64,000 nt of DNA from Streptomyces sp. NBC_01016 (lineage in GTDB: Bacteria; Actinomycetota; Actinomycetes; Streptomycetales; Streptomycetaceae), in NCBI RefSeq assembly GCF_026341035.1, contig NZ_JAPEOQ010000001.1:4464001-4528000 (forward strand), read 5' to 3'. Positions 8,138 to 16,831 of this stretch are shown here, piece by piece. How positions within the stretch are numbered: position 1 is the first letter of the stretch; every line of letters begins with the position of its first letter. The notes under the pieces were generated by a model that saw only the letters and a program-made list of their open reading frames with translations, did no database searches and was not told the DNA's origin. The position numbers and the translations under genes are program-made.

Positions 8138-8863
8138 ATGAAACTCGCACCCCATCTGCACCGCCTCGGCAACGATCTCGTGGCGTGCTACCTCATCGAC
8201 ACCTCCGAGGGCATCACCCTCATCGACGCCGGACTGCCCGGCCACTGGCGGGATCTTCAGCGCGAACTGCGCTCCCTGGGCAAGACCGTCGACGACATCC
8301 GCGGACTCGTGCTGACCCACGGCGACTCCGACCACATCGGCTTCGCCGAACGCCTGCGAACCACTCACGGCGTGCCGGTGTACGTGCACGCCGCCGACGC
8401 CATGCGCACCCGCACAGGAGAAAAGCCCAAGGTCTCAATCGGCCCCATGCGTCTGGGCCCGGCCCTCGGCTTCCTCGGCTACTCCATCCGCAAGAACGGC
8501 CTGCGTCCCCGCTACGTCGGCGAAACCACCAAGATCGGCGACGGCGACATCCTGAGCCTGCCCGGAAGTCCGGTCATCGTCAGCATGCCGGGGCACTCCC
8601 CGGGAAGCGTGGCGGTGCACGTCCCACTCGCCGACGCGGTCTTCGTCGGGGACGCCCTGACCACGCGGCACGTTCTCACCGGGCGCACAGGCCCTCAGCC
8701 CGCGCCCTTCACCGACGCCCCTGCGCAAGCACTCATGTCCCTCGAGCGAATCGGCGAGCTGTCGGCATCCTGGGTGCTCCCCGGCCATGGCGCCCCTTGG
8801 CGCACCTCACCGGCGGAGGCGCACAAGATGGTTCAGTCCGCCGCGACCAGCACCCACACCTGA
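8138..8863 (+). CDS. Metallo-beta-lactamase-fold hydrolase
   Basis: The 241-residue protein carries the MBL metal-binding motif as LTHGDSDHIG, with His61, Asp63, Asp65 and His66, followed by the metal-ligand regions MPGHSPGSV, FVGDAL and the terminal LPGHGAPW. Family members hydrolyse thioesters, lactones, phosphodiesters or other esters at a binuclear zinc site; the substrate is not predictable. The ATG has a GAAGGAAAG site. It follows the isochorismatase-like gene by 64 bases and is probably in the same MarR-controlled unit. Confidence 0.88.
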   Translation: MKLAPHLHRLGNDLVACYLIDTSEGITLIDAGLPGHWRDLQRELRSLGKTVDDIRGLVLTHGDSDHIGFAERLRTTHGVPVYVHAADAMRTRTGEKPKVSIGPMRLGPALGFLGYSIRKNGLRPRYVGETTKIGDGDILSLPGSPVIVSMPGHSPGSVAVHVPLADAVFVGDALTTRHVLTGRTGPQPAPFTDAPAQALMSLERIGELSASWVLPGHGAPWRTSPAEAHKMVQSAATSTHT

Positions 8864-8930
8864 ACCCGAGCGCAGGAAGCGCCTGCTGATCCCGCTCCCG
8901 TGCGGGCGGACGCGGACGGGGTGCGACGGG

Positions 8931-9498
8931 GCTCAACGGGCGGATCCCAGTGTGCTGCGCGTCGGCGACAGCTGCGTCGCCGTCGAGTCGGCCGATGGCG
9001 GCATCGTCGTACGGCAGGCTTCGTCGCTGGACGGCCTCGCGTCCGCGCCCGCGAAGAAGGTGTGGTCGGACACCGGCGAGAGCTGGGAGCGGGTGATCGG
9101 CGACCCGTACATCAACGAGGCCCCGAGGCCATAAAGGATCCGAGCGGGCAGCTGCACGTCGTCTGCTCCGCCAACGGCAGCTGGAGCAGCCAGTGCTGCC
9201 TGGTCGACCTGCGGCTGCGGGCCGGCGGGGACCCCACATACGTATGGGACCGGTACAAGGCGAACGGCTGCCTGTTCGGCTCGCACCGCGAGACGATGAT
9301 GGCCGGCTGGGATCCGACACTGAACGTCGACGGTCCGGGCCATCACACCTTCGCCCTGCGGGACGGTGACATCAACACGAGTCCGCTGGCCGAGAACAAT
9401 CGGGTTCGTTCGTCTGGTGGGGCGACACCACCTACCGGCGGGCCAATGTCCCCGGCGCCGAGACGAACACCGGGTGGAGCCTCAAGTTCTTCGAGTGA
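8931..9498 (+). pseudogene. Decayed GH43-type glycoside hydrolase
   Basis: Three segments of one ancestral protein survive in three reading frames. The first, from ADPSVLRVGDSCVAVES to GDPYINEAP, fuses the N-terminal GH43 strand directly to a late segment, so the middle of the enzyme has been deleted. A frameshift near 9130 leads to IKDPSGQLHVVCSANGSW through GSHRETMMAGWDPTL and HHTFALRDGDINTSP. Another break near 9400 precedes FVWWGDTTYRRANVPG and the natural end TGWSLKFFE with stop at 9496-9498. The pattern matches secreted arabinanase/xylosidase-like proteins of Streptomyces. No intact start or signal peptide is seen, so it cannot encode a working enzyme. Confidence 0.75.
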
Positions 9499-9513
9499 CG
9501 TTGAAGAGTCGTG

Positions 9514-10575
9514 TCAGGCGGCGTCCGTCGGCCAGTCCAGGAGGCGGGCGCCGATGACCGCGGTCTGCAATGTGTAGCGGTCGGCCGGGACCGCCGGGTC
9601 GATGCCGGTGAGCTGGTGGATACGGGCGAGGCGATACGTGAACGCCCGCACGCTGAGCGACAGTTGGCGGGCGGCCTCGGCCGACACGCAGCCGGCGTCG
9701 AAGTACGCCATCAGCGTGTCGATGAGCGGCTGGGCGCCGCCCCGTGCCTCGTGCAGCGGCCCCAGCGTGTTGTGGACCAGGTCGGTCATGGCCTGCCGGT
9801 CGCGGGTGAGGACGGGGTAGACGAGGAGGTCGGCCGAGCGCAGCACCGGGGTGTCGAGGCCGAGGCGGGTAGCCAGGTCCAGTGCGCTCAGCGCCTCCTC
9901 GTAGGACTGGACGACGCCGCCCGGGCCCGACTGCGGGCGGCCGATGGCGACCTGGCTTCCGTCGACGGCGGCGTACGCCTGCTTGGCGAAGTAGGTGAGG
10001 ACCTCGGTCTGGTCGCCGGGGGCGATGCAGACGAGCCGCCCTTCCTTGGTGGTCAGCAGGATGTTCCGGTTGCCGAAACGGGCGATCACCGCGCCTTCGA
10101 TCTCGCGCGCGACGGTGTCGCCCTCCTCATACGCGCCGTCGCCGCGGGCCACCGCTATCGCGTGCTCGCCGGACAGCCGCAGTCCGAAACGCTCGGCGCG
10201 CTCGGCCAGTTTGCCCAGGTCGCTGCGGCCGTACAGCAGGTCGTCGATGAACTCGCGGCGGGCCGCCTCCTCCCGGCGCATGGTCTGCCGCTGCGCGCGC
10301 TCGTAGCCCTCGGCGAACGCGTCGATGGCCTGGGCGCCTGCCGCGACGACGGCGTCGACCGTCACCCTGGTGCCGATGTTGCCGGTGTGCGTCTGCGCGA
10401 GGTGGGCGGCGACCAGGGCCCGCAGCCCGAGACCGGCCTCCGCGGCGCGCTCGCCCAGCGCGCGGCGCGCGTCGAGTTCGTCCCGGGTCAGCCGGCGTCC
10501 GGTGGTGGAGGCGTCGGCCACCGCCCGGACATACCCGTCCAGATACTCGTCGGGAACGTCCTGCTGCGACGCCAT
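9514..10575 (-). CDS. PucR/CdaR-family transcriptional regulator
   Basis: This roughly 353-residue protein ends in a PucR-type helix-turn-helix: LIDTLMAYFDAGCVSAEAARQLSLSVRAFTYRLARIHQLTGID. A GGDEF-like sensory region (about 150-240) and an N-terminal helical domain precede it. Regulators of this build control purine, sugar-acid or amine catabolism; the ligand here is unknown. I favour the ATG at 10575 (MASQQDVPDEY), though ATG 10587 four codons upstream is nearly as good; both have only G-rich ribosome sites. It is divergent from the NfeD/flotillin pair but has no obvious link to it. Confidence 0.85.
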   Translation of the reverse strand: MASQQDVPDEYLDGYVRAVADASTTGRRLTRDELDARRALGERAAEAGLGLRALVAAHLAQTHTGNIGTRVTVDAVVAAGAQAIDAFAEGYERAQRQTMRREEAARREFIDDLLYGRSDLGKLAERAERFGLRLSGEHAIAVARGDGAYEEGDTVAREIEGAVIARFGNRNILLTTKEGRLVCIAPGDQTEVLTYFAKQAYAAVDGSQVAIGRPQSGPGGVVQSYEEALSALDLATRLGLDTPVLRSADLLVYPVLTRDRQAMTDLVHNTLGPLHEARGGAQPLIDTLMAYFDAGCVSAEAARQLSLSVRAFTYRLARIHQLTGIDPAVPADRYTLQTAVIGARLLDWPTDAA

Positions 10576-10751
10576 GCCCACCCCCATCGTGATGCCGAAT
10601 GCTCTCCGTTCCTCCGCATTCTTAACGGATGAGCAAGCAGGCATCAAAATCGCGTAAAGATTGCCGGAAACCGGCAGTTACGTGAGGTGGTTGCCCATGG
10701 CAACATCCGGGTCAAGCACACGGAACAGGGGCGACGAGGGAGGCCAGTGAC

Positions 10752-11267
10752 ATGACGTGGTTTCTCGGACTCGGCATCGCGGGAGTGGTGCTGCTCGTCC
10801 TGTCCCTGGTGCTGGACGGGGTCCTGGAGGGGTTGTTCGACGGGGTCGGGGCCCTGGACGGGCTCTTCGACGGACTGCTGTCGCTGCCCGTGATCGCCGG
10901 CTTCGTGTCGATGCTCGGGTTCGGCGGCGCGATCGTACTCGGCACCACCGACCTCGGTGCCGGTCCCGCCACTGCAGTCGGTGCCGTCGCGGGGGGCGGC
11001 GCCGCCTGGCTGACGTGGAAGCTGACCCGCGCGCTGATGCGGGACCAGACCGCGGTGGCGCCCCGCGGAGACGACCTCGTCGGCAGCGCGGGCACCGTGG
11101 TCACCGCCATCCCGGTCGACGGATACGGCGAGGTGCTGCTCCAACTCGCGGGCCAGCCGACAAAGTTCTCGGCGAAGAGCGCGATCGCGGTCGCCCGCGG
11201 CGCCGAGGTGTGGGTGGCGGACATCCTGTCGCCGACCTCGGTCGAGGTCCGCGCGGTCGACCGCTGA
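10752..11267 (+). CDS. NfeD-like membrane protein
   Basis: The 171-residue protein has hydrophobic segments at about 3-20, 46-66 and 68-90, then a soluble C-terminal domain (about 95-171) with short strands such as LVGSAGTVVTAIPVDGYGEVLLQL, typical of the NfeD OB-fold. Short NfeD proteins are partners of flotillins and help form flotillin-rich membrane patches. The flotillin gene follows 115 bases downstream on the same strand, the standard arrangement. A GGGAGG ribosome site precedes the ATG. Confidence 0.82.
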   Translation: MTWFLGLGIAGVVLLVLSLVLDGVLEGLFDGVGALDGLFDGLLSLPVIAGFVSMLGFGGAIVLGTTDLGAGPATAVGAVAGGGAAWLTWKLTRALMRDQTAVAPRGDDLVGSAGTVVTAIPVDGYGEVLLQLAGQPTKFSAKSAIAVARGAEVWVADILSPTSVEVRAVDR

Positions 11268-11382
11268 CGGCCGGCCGCTGACCGCTGATCGGTGACTGCT
11301 GATCACCGCCCGCTGACCGTACGAACCATCACCAACCGACTGCCGCCTCCCGGGAGGCGAGGGGGCAGAGGGGGAATTCATC

Positions 11383-12831
11383 ATGAGCCCTGTGACCATC
11401 GCCGTGGCCGGAGTCGTCGTACTCCTGGTCCTGCTGGCGCTCGTCGTCATCACCCGCTACAAGGTCGCCGGTCCCAGTGAGGCGTTCATCGTCACCGGGC
11501 GGCGCGGCAAGAAGTCCACCGACCCGGAGACGGGTCACGTCATCACCGACAATAGCGGCCAGAAGGTCGTGGTCGGCGGCGGCGTCTTCGTCGTCCCGTT
11601 CGTGCAGCAGAAGTTCACGCTCGAACTGTCCTCGCGGCACATCCCCGTCGCGGTGCGCGGCGCGGTCACCCTGCGCGGCGTGAAGGCGAACCTCGAAGGC
11701 GTCGCGATCGTCAAGGTCGGCGGCACCGAGGACTCGATCCGGGCCGCCGCCCAGCGCTTCCTGATGCAGCAGGACGGCATCGTCGGCTTCACGCAGGAAG
11801 TGCTGTCCGGCGCGCTGCGCTCCATCGTCGGACGGATGTCGGTGGAGGACGTCATCCGCGACCGGGCCGCGTTCGCCGGGCAGGTCGCCGAGGAGGCGGA
11901 GGCGTCGCTGTCCGGACAGGGCCTGGTCCTGGACGCGTTCCAGATCCAGGACATCACCACCGAGGGCTCCTACCTGGAGGACCTGGGCCGGCCCGAGGCC
12001 GCCCGCGCCAAGCAGGAGGCCGACATCGCCGAGGCCGTCGCGCGTCGCGCCTCCGAGCAGGCGCGGCTGAAGGCCGAGGAGGAGATCGCGATCGCGCAGC
12101 GCACGTTCGCGCTGAAGCAGGCCGAGATCAAGGCGGAGACCGACCGGGCCGCCGCGCAGGCGAACGCGGCGGGACCGCTCGCGGACGCGGCCCGCCAGCA
12201 GGAAGTTCTCACCGAGCAGGAGAAGGTGGCGGAGCGTCAGGCGGCGCTGACCGACCGGGAGTTGGACACGAAGGTCCGCAAGCCCGCCGACGCCGCCCGT
12301 TACCAGGCCGAGCAGGAGGCAGAGGCCCGCCGGATCGGCCTGGTCAAGCAGGCGGAGGCGGACGCCCAGCGGGCCCGCCTCACCGGTGAGGGCGAGAAGG
12401 CGCACCGTGCTGCGCTTGCGGACGCGGTCCGGCTCGAGGGTGAGTCCGAGGCGGCGGCGATCGGCGCGAAGGGTGCCGCAGAGGCGGAGGCCATGCAGAA
12501 GAAGGCCGACGCGTTCGCGCAGTACGGCGACGCGGCCGTGCTGCAGATGCTGGTCGAGGTGCTGCCGCAGGTCGTCGCGAAGGCGTCCGAACCGCTGAGC
12601 GCCGTCGACAAGATGACGGTGATCTCCACGGACGGGGCGAGCCAGTTGTCCCGTACGGTCGCCGACAACGTCGCCCAGGGCGTCGAACTCCTCAACTCCA
12701 CCACGGGTGTTGACCTCGCCGCGCTGCTGAAGAACATCACCGGGGCGAAGGGGGCGACGGTGCCCGCCCCGAAGTCCGCCGAACCGGCCGGCGCCGAATC
12801 GGTGAACGGCCACATCGAGATCACGGACTGA
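11383..12831 (+). CDS. Flotillin (SPFH-domain membrane scaffold protein)
   Basis: The 482-residue protein has one N-terminal transmembrane helix (about 4-24), an SPFH/band-7 domain (about 28-200, including FVVPFVQQKFTLELSSRHIPV and RSIVGRMSVEDVI), and a long Ala/Glu/Lys-rich coiled coil (about 205-400) with EA repeats, as in eukaryotic and Bacillus FloT flotillins. It probably oligomerises at the membrane and organises lipid domains. The NfeD-like partner lies directly upstream. Length and domain order are normal. Confidence 0.92.
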   Translation: MSPVTIAVAGVVVLLVLLALVVITRYKVAGPSEAFIVTGRRGKKSTDPETGHVITDNSGQKVVVGGGVFVVPFVQQKFTLELSSRHIPVAVRGAVTLRGVKANLEGVAIVKVGGTEDSIRAAAQRFLMQQDGIVGFTQEVLSGALRSIVGRMSVEDVIRDRAAFAGQVAEEAEASLSGQGLVLDAFQIQDITTEGSYLEDLGRPEAARAKQEADIAEAVARRASEQARLKAEEEIAIAQRTFALKQAEIKAETDRAAAQANAAGPLADAARQQEVLTEQEKVAERQAALTDRELDTKVRKPADAARYQAEQEAEARRIGLVKQAEADAQRARLTGEGEKAHRAALADAVRLEGESEAAAIGAKGAAEAEAMQKKADAFAQYGDAAVLQMLVEVLPQVVAKASEPLSAVDKMTVISTDGASQLSRTVADNVAQGVELLNSTTGVDLAALLKNITGAKGATVPAPKSAEPAGAESVNGHIEITD

Positions 12832-12894
12832 GCGGTTCGGGCGGTTCGGGCGGTTCGGGCGGTCCGAGCGGTCCGAGCGGTCCGAGCGGTCCGA
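12832..12894. repeat. Seven tandem 9-base repeats after the flotillin gene
   Basis: Three copies of GCGGTTCGG are followed by four of GCGGTCCGA, head to tail, directly after the flotillin stop codon. The array is non-coding and is a likely site of length variation between strains. Confidence 0.9.
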
Positions 12895-12911
12895 GCTGTG
12901 CACCCGCGACT

Positions 12912-12923
12912 TAACGTTCGTTA
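12912..12923. promoter_or_regulatory. TAACG/CGTTA palindrome, candidate TetR operator
   Basis: The palindrome TAACG-TT-CGTTA lies about 180 bases upstream of the TetR gene at 13104. Symmetrical AACG..CGTT elements are common operators of actinobacterial TetR repressors. The distance is long for autoregulation, so the assignment is tentative. Confidence 0.4.
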
Positions 12924-13103
12924 GGCGCGATGCGCGACGTTCACGGGCGACGGGAGCAGGAAGCACACAGCAGGCCCCCGTCGCCCGACTTCCACTGCGG
13001 GCTCGGCGCCGAGGACACGCGGCGCTACGATGACGGCTCCGTCGCCGGTTGTACGAATGTTCAGTTGCGGGACGGACCGGGCGGCCCAGCAGATCGGAGC
13101 ATC

Positions 13104-13712
13104 GTGTCCACTCGACCCGCAGGTCACAAGGCCATCATCGAGGCCGCCCGCGAAGAGTTCTCCGAGCAGGGCTACGGGGCCACCTCGATCCGCGACATCG
13201 CCAAGCGCGCCGGAGTGAGCCTGTCCGCGCTGTACTACTACTACAAGGGCAAGCAGGATCTGCTCGTCGCCATCCTCGAAGAGGGCCTCGACGCCTACTT
13301 CGGCGCCTGCGGAACCGCCCTCGAAGAGGCCGGCGACGACCCCGCGGAGCAGCTGGAGGCCCTGGTCACCGCGACGGTGCAGTTCCGTATCGAGCACCCG
13401 GTCAAGAGCAGCATCGTGCTGACCGAGGGCCGCAGCCTGGAACCCGAACACCTCGCCCGCTACCGCAAGAACGAGGAACGCGGCACGCAACAGTTCCGCG
13501 AGGTCATCGAACGCGGCGTCGCCGACGGCGTGTTCCTGACCCCCCACCCGGACGACGCCCGCCGCGCCGTGATCGCCATGTGCAACGCCATCGCCCAGTG
13601 GTACCGCACCGACGGCGAGGTGACCCCCGACGAACTCGTCGAGCGGTACGTGTCGTTGGCGCTGACGGTGGTGGAGTACCGGCCGCGGTCGGTTCGGCGC
13701 ATGACCCGCTAG
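13104..13712 (+). CDS. TetR/AcrR-family transcriptional regulator
   Basis: The 202-residue protein has the TetR DNA-binding region at its N-terminus: IIEAAREEFSEQGYGATSIRDIAKRAGVSLSALYYYYKGKQDLL. A helical ligand domain follows. GTG 13104 was chosen because it has a GGAG site and places the HTH at the normal position; the frame stays open further upstream but codes for atypical residues. The C-terminal half resembles regulators of lipid and steroid catabolism in overall pattern only. Target genes are unknown; the flanking flotillin and nuclease genes give no clear hint. Confidence 0.9.
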   Translation: MSTRPAGHKAIIEAAREEFSEQGYGATSIRDIAKRAGVSLSALYYYYKGKQDLLVAILEEGLDAYFGACGTALEEAGDDPAEQLEALVTATVQFRIEHPVKSSIVLTEGRSLEPEHLARYRKNEERGTQQFREVIERGVADGVFLTPHPDDARRAVIAMCNAIAQWYRTDGEVTPDELVERYVSLALTVVEYRPRSVRRMTR

Positions 13713-13809
13713 TGACTCCGGCCTACACGCCGGCTGTGCACCGCTAAAGTGGTGCGGCTATACCTGGTTGTGGGGACACCCAGGGCACTTGGGGGAGGGG
13801 CGCTCATAG

Positions 13810-15873
13810 ATGAGTCGTCGTACGAGGGGAACGGTCGGCGTCTGGGCCGAGATGCAGCGGCAGCAGCAACGCCAGCAGGAGCTCGAAGCCAGGCGGAGTC
13901 GGCACGAAGCGCAGGAAATGCGCGCCTATCAGAGGCGTTCCGCGCAGAGCCAGCGTGAGTTTCAGCAAGCAGAGGTGAGGCGTCGCACGGAGGCGCTGGA
14001 GGCACAGGTCGCCGTGTTGCAGGGGCTGCTCGCGGAAGGCTGCCGGGCGCCGGCGTTCCGCACGTCCTCCTTACGGCGCGCCGAAGAGGTTCAACCGTTC
14101 TCACCTGGGCCGCTGGCGCACCCGGTGCCCATGCCGAACCCGCAGCAGTACCAGGCGCAGGGCGGCTGGACCGCAGGGCGGCGGGCCCATGCGCAGGCCG
14201 AGGCGCGGGCACGGTTCGAACGGGACTGGCACGCCGCCCAGGCCGCCGAGGCGCACCGGCAGCAGCAGTTGGCCACCTACCAGCACGAGCACCAGCGGCG
14301 CAGCGACGCGCACCTGGGGGAGGTCCGCCGGCACAACGCCGCGGTCCAAGCGATGGCCGACGGTGTGCGGCGCGGCGACCCGGATTCCGTGGTCGACTAC
14401 TTTTCGGCCGCGCTCTATGCGTCGTCGGCGTGGCCGGAGGGGTTTCCGCGCCAGGTGACGGCGGCCTACGACCCGGCCGCACGGCAGCTGGTCCTCGACT
14501 GGGAACTGCCCGCGTACGACATCGTGCCCGAGGCCAAGTCCGTGCGGTACATGGCCGGTGCCGACCAGTACAAGGAGACCGCGCGCCCGGTCGGACAGCG
14601 CCGCGCGCTGTACCGGGAGGTGCTCGCGCAGTGCGTGCTGTTGGTGGTGAACGAACTCTTCGCCGCCGATGAAACGGGCGCCCTGGAGTCGATGGCGCTG
14701 AACGGGTTCGTCGACGGCCACGACCCGACGACGGGTCGGCCCGAGCACCTGGTCCTCGCCACGGTGATGGCCACCCGCAGCGCGTTCCGTGATCTGCACC
14801 TGGCACAGGTCGACCCATGCGGCTGCCTGGTGGACGCGCTGCGCGGGCAGCTCTCCGCGCGCCCCGACCAGGCCGTCGTGGTCCGGCCGAGCCGGCGGCC
14901 CCAGGACGTCGGCAGCCGTGTCGTGGCCCACGGGGACGACGCGGAACCGGACCTGTACGAGATGGATCCCATCGCGTTCGAGTCGCTCGTTGCGGGGCTC
15001 TTTGAGGCCATGGGCATGCAGGCGGTGACGACGCAGCGCTCGAACGACGGGGGCGTGGACGTCCGAGCCCTGGACCCGACGCCGATCCGGGGCGGCGACA
15101 TCGTCGTCCAGGTGAAGCGGTACCGCAACACGGTTCCACCCACCGCCGTACGCGACTTGTACGGAACGGTGCAGGACGCGGGCGCCAACAAGGGTGTGCT
15201 CGTGACGACTTCGGGCTTCGGTCCGGGCTCCCACACATTCGCCAACGGGAAGTCGCTGGAGCTGATCTCGGGCACGGAACTGGTCGACCTGCTCCACCGG
15301 CACGGTCTGAGCGGGCAGTTGGGTGACGGTACCGGGAGCCGCGGCGCGGCGTCCCGGACGACGCCCGAGCAGGGCCCTGCCCTGCCCGACGAGTACAACG
15401 TCCTGGGCATGTCGTGGGAAGGCGAGGTCGCGGTGGACGTGTGCGCACTGGTCTGCCGAGGATCCCGGGTTCTCAGCGACGCGCACTTCGTCTTCTACAA
15501 CAACCCTCGGACGCCGGATGGTTCGGTACGGGCGCTGCCGGCCAATGCCCCGGACAAGGCTGCGATCTGCGTAGCCTTCGACCAGCTTCCGAACGAGGCC
15601 GACCGGCTGGTGCTCGTGGCCGCCATTGACCCGGAGGTCAACCCCGACGCCGACCTCGCCGGCTTCACCCGGGCCCGCATCCGCCTGCTCGATCCCGAAC
15701 TTTCGGAGCTGGCACACCTGGAGGTCTCCGAGGGCCGCCCCGGCGAGACGGCCCTCGTCCTCGGCTCCTTCCGCCACCGGCCGGGCGGGGACTGGGACTT
15801 CGTTCTGGGCGGCAAGGGGTACACCGGAGGCCTGGAGGAACTGGTCCAGGACTTCGGCATCGAGGTCGAATAG
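13810..15873 (+). CDS. Mrr-type restriction endonuclease fused to a TerD domain
   Basis: This 687-residue protein has three parts. The N-terminal 180 residues are Gln/Arg/Glu-rich and predicted coiled coil. A middle region of about 190-370 has no fold I recognise. Residues 385-480 form an Mrr catalytic domain with Glu391, Asp417 (DGGVDVRA) and QVK (Gln434-Lys436), the complete PD-(D/E)xK set for DNA cleavage. Residues 529-685 match the TerD stress/tellurium-resistance fold (MSWEGEVAVDVCALVC, DAHFVFYNNPRTPDGSV, VLVAAIDPE). TerD domains bind calcium and recur in proposed stress or phage-response systems. No methylase subunit adjoins it, so it is not a standard restriction-modification enzyme. 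An in-frame TAG directly before ATG 13810 supports this start. Confidence 0.85.
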   Translation: MSRRTRGTVGVWAEMQRQQQRQQELEARRSRHEAQEMRAYQRRSAQSQREFQQAEVRRRTEALEAQVAVLQGLLAEGCRAPAFRTSSLRRAEEVQPFSPGPLAHPVPMPNPQQYQAQGGWTAGRRAHAQAEARARFERDWHAAQAAEAHRQQQLATYQHEHQRRSDAHLGEVRRHNAAVQAMADGVRRGDPDSVVDYFSAALYASSAWPEGFPRQVTAAYDPAARQLVLDWELPAYDIVPEAKSVRYMAGADQYKETARPVGQRRALYREVLAQCVLLVVNELFAADETGALESMALNGFVDGHDPTTGRPEHLVLATVMATRSAFRDLHLAQVDPCGCLVDALRGQLSARPDQAVVVRPSRRPQDVGSRVVAHGDDAEPDLYEMDPIAFESLVAGLFEAMGMQAVTTQRSNDGGVDVRALDPTPIRGGDIVVQVKRYRNTVPPTAVRDLYGTVQDAGANKGVLVTTSGFGPGSHTFANGKSLELISGTELVDLLHRHGLSGQLGDGTGSRGAASRTTPEQGPALPDEYNVLGMSWEGEVAVDVCALVCRGSRVLSDAHFVFYNNPRTPDGSVRALPANAPDKAAICVAFDQLPNEADRLVLVAAIDPEVNPDADLAGFTRARIRLLDPELSELAHLEVSEGRPGETALVLGSFRHRPGGDWDFVLGGKGYTGGLEELVQDFGIEVE

Positions 15874-15981
15874 GTCCTCCGGGAGACCTCGACGCTTGAG
15901 CGTGAAGGTGAAGTACAGCAAGGGAGTTGGCTAGCGTGCGGTCCCTCGATCGTTCGTCTTGTGTGTGGGTACGGTGGCCGC

Positions 15982-16761
15982 GTGGAGCAGAGTGAACGGT
16001 GGCGTCATGCCTCTTCCTTCGGTGCGGCAGCGGTCTCGTACGCCGAGCATCGGCCCGACTATGCGCAGGCCGCCGTGCGTTGGGTGCTCGAAGGCGCGCC
16101 CGGAGTGCGTGTGCTTGATCTGGGGGCCGGAACCGGCAAGTTGACTGCCGTACTTGCTGTGCTGGGGGCCGAAGTTGCCGCCGTAGAGCCGGACTTGGCG
16201 ATGCTGGGCGAGTTGCGTCGCTCCCTGCCGGGGGTTCGCGCCTTGCCGGGTAGCGCCGAGGCGATTCCGCTGTCGGATGCCTCGGTCGATGTCGTGCTGG
16301 TCGGCAACGCCATGCACTGGTTCGACATGGCGGTCGCGGGGCCCGAGATCGCCCGCGTCCTCGCGCCCGGCGGCGTACTGGCCGGGCTGTGGAACCTCAT
16401 GGACGACGAGGTGGAGTGGGTCGCCGGGCTCGCACGGGTCGGTGGTGGCGCGGCCGTCGGCCCCCGTGACACCCCTGCCGCCTGGCGTGCGGCGACGGCC
16501 GGCATGCACCTTCCGAAGACCGAGGCGGCGCCCCGTTTCGGCTCACCGGAGCAGGCCGAGTTCCCGCACGGGCAGCGTCGCACCGCCGACTCCCTCGTTC
16601 AGACTCTCGCGACGCGCGCCGGCGTGCTGGTCATGCCGGAAGAGGAACGGGAAGCCCTGCTGGGGCGGATCCGTGCCTTCCTCGCCGGCACACCGGAGAC
16701 CGCCCGTGGTGAGTTCACCCTGCCGATGCGGACGGGTGTGCTGCGGGTTCGGAGGCTGTGA
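15982..16761 (+). CDS. Class I SAM-dependent methyltransferase
   Basis: The protein (259 residues from GTG 15982) has the SAM-binding signature VRVLDLGAGTGKLTAVL, the acidic loop VAAVEPDLAML, and a motif IV-like SVDVVLVGNAMHWFD. This is the small-molecule methyltransferase type, not a DNA methylase, because no NPPY or PC motif is present. An earlier in-frame GTG at 15961 would add seven residues; TACGGT shortly before 15982 may be a -10 element of a leaderless transcript. It stands alone between the Mrr-TerD gene and the convergent GntR gene. Confidence 0.88.
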   Translation: MEQSERWRHASSFGAAAVSYAEHRPDYAQAAVRWVLEGAPGVRVLDLGAGTGKLTAVLAVLGAEVAAVEPDLAMLGELRRSLPGVRALPGSAEAIPLSDASVDVVLVGNAMHWFDMAVAGPEIARVLAPGGVLAGLWNLMDDEVEWVAGLARVGGGAAVGPRDTPAAWRAATAGMHLPKTEAAPRFGSPEQAEFPHGQRRTADSLVQTLATRAGVLVMPEEEREALLGRIRAFLAGTPETARGEFTLPMRTGVLRVRRL

Positions 16762-16824
16762 CAGCAGCCGTTGAAGACAGCAGCCCTTGAAGGCATCAGC
16801 TCTCGAAGACACGGCCCACGAAAG
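16761..16824. repeat. Four degenerate 16-base tandem repeats
   Basis: Units ACAGCAGCCGTTGAAG, ACAGCAGCCCTTGAAG, GCATCAGCTCTCGAAG and ACACGGCCCACGAAAG lie head to tail in the short gap between the convergent methyltransferase and GntR genes. The first two differ by one base. No function is apparent. Confidence 0.75.
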
Positions 16825-16831
16825 CGGCCCG

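Noticed and set aside
8900..9577. A 225-residue frame read as one gene
   Set aside because: Only its middle is similar to GH43; the front and end are out of frame with the homologous segments, so it is a pseudogene fragment rather than a gene.
12832..12894. Repeat array as a CRISPR
   Set aside because: Units are 9 bases with no spacers.
13810..16761. The Mrr-TerD gene plus the methyltransferase as a restriction-modification pair
   Set aside because: The methyltransferase has no DNA-methylase motifs and looks like a small-molecule enzyme; it is also separated by 108 bases with its own promoter-like sequence.
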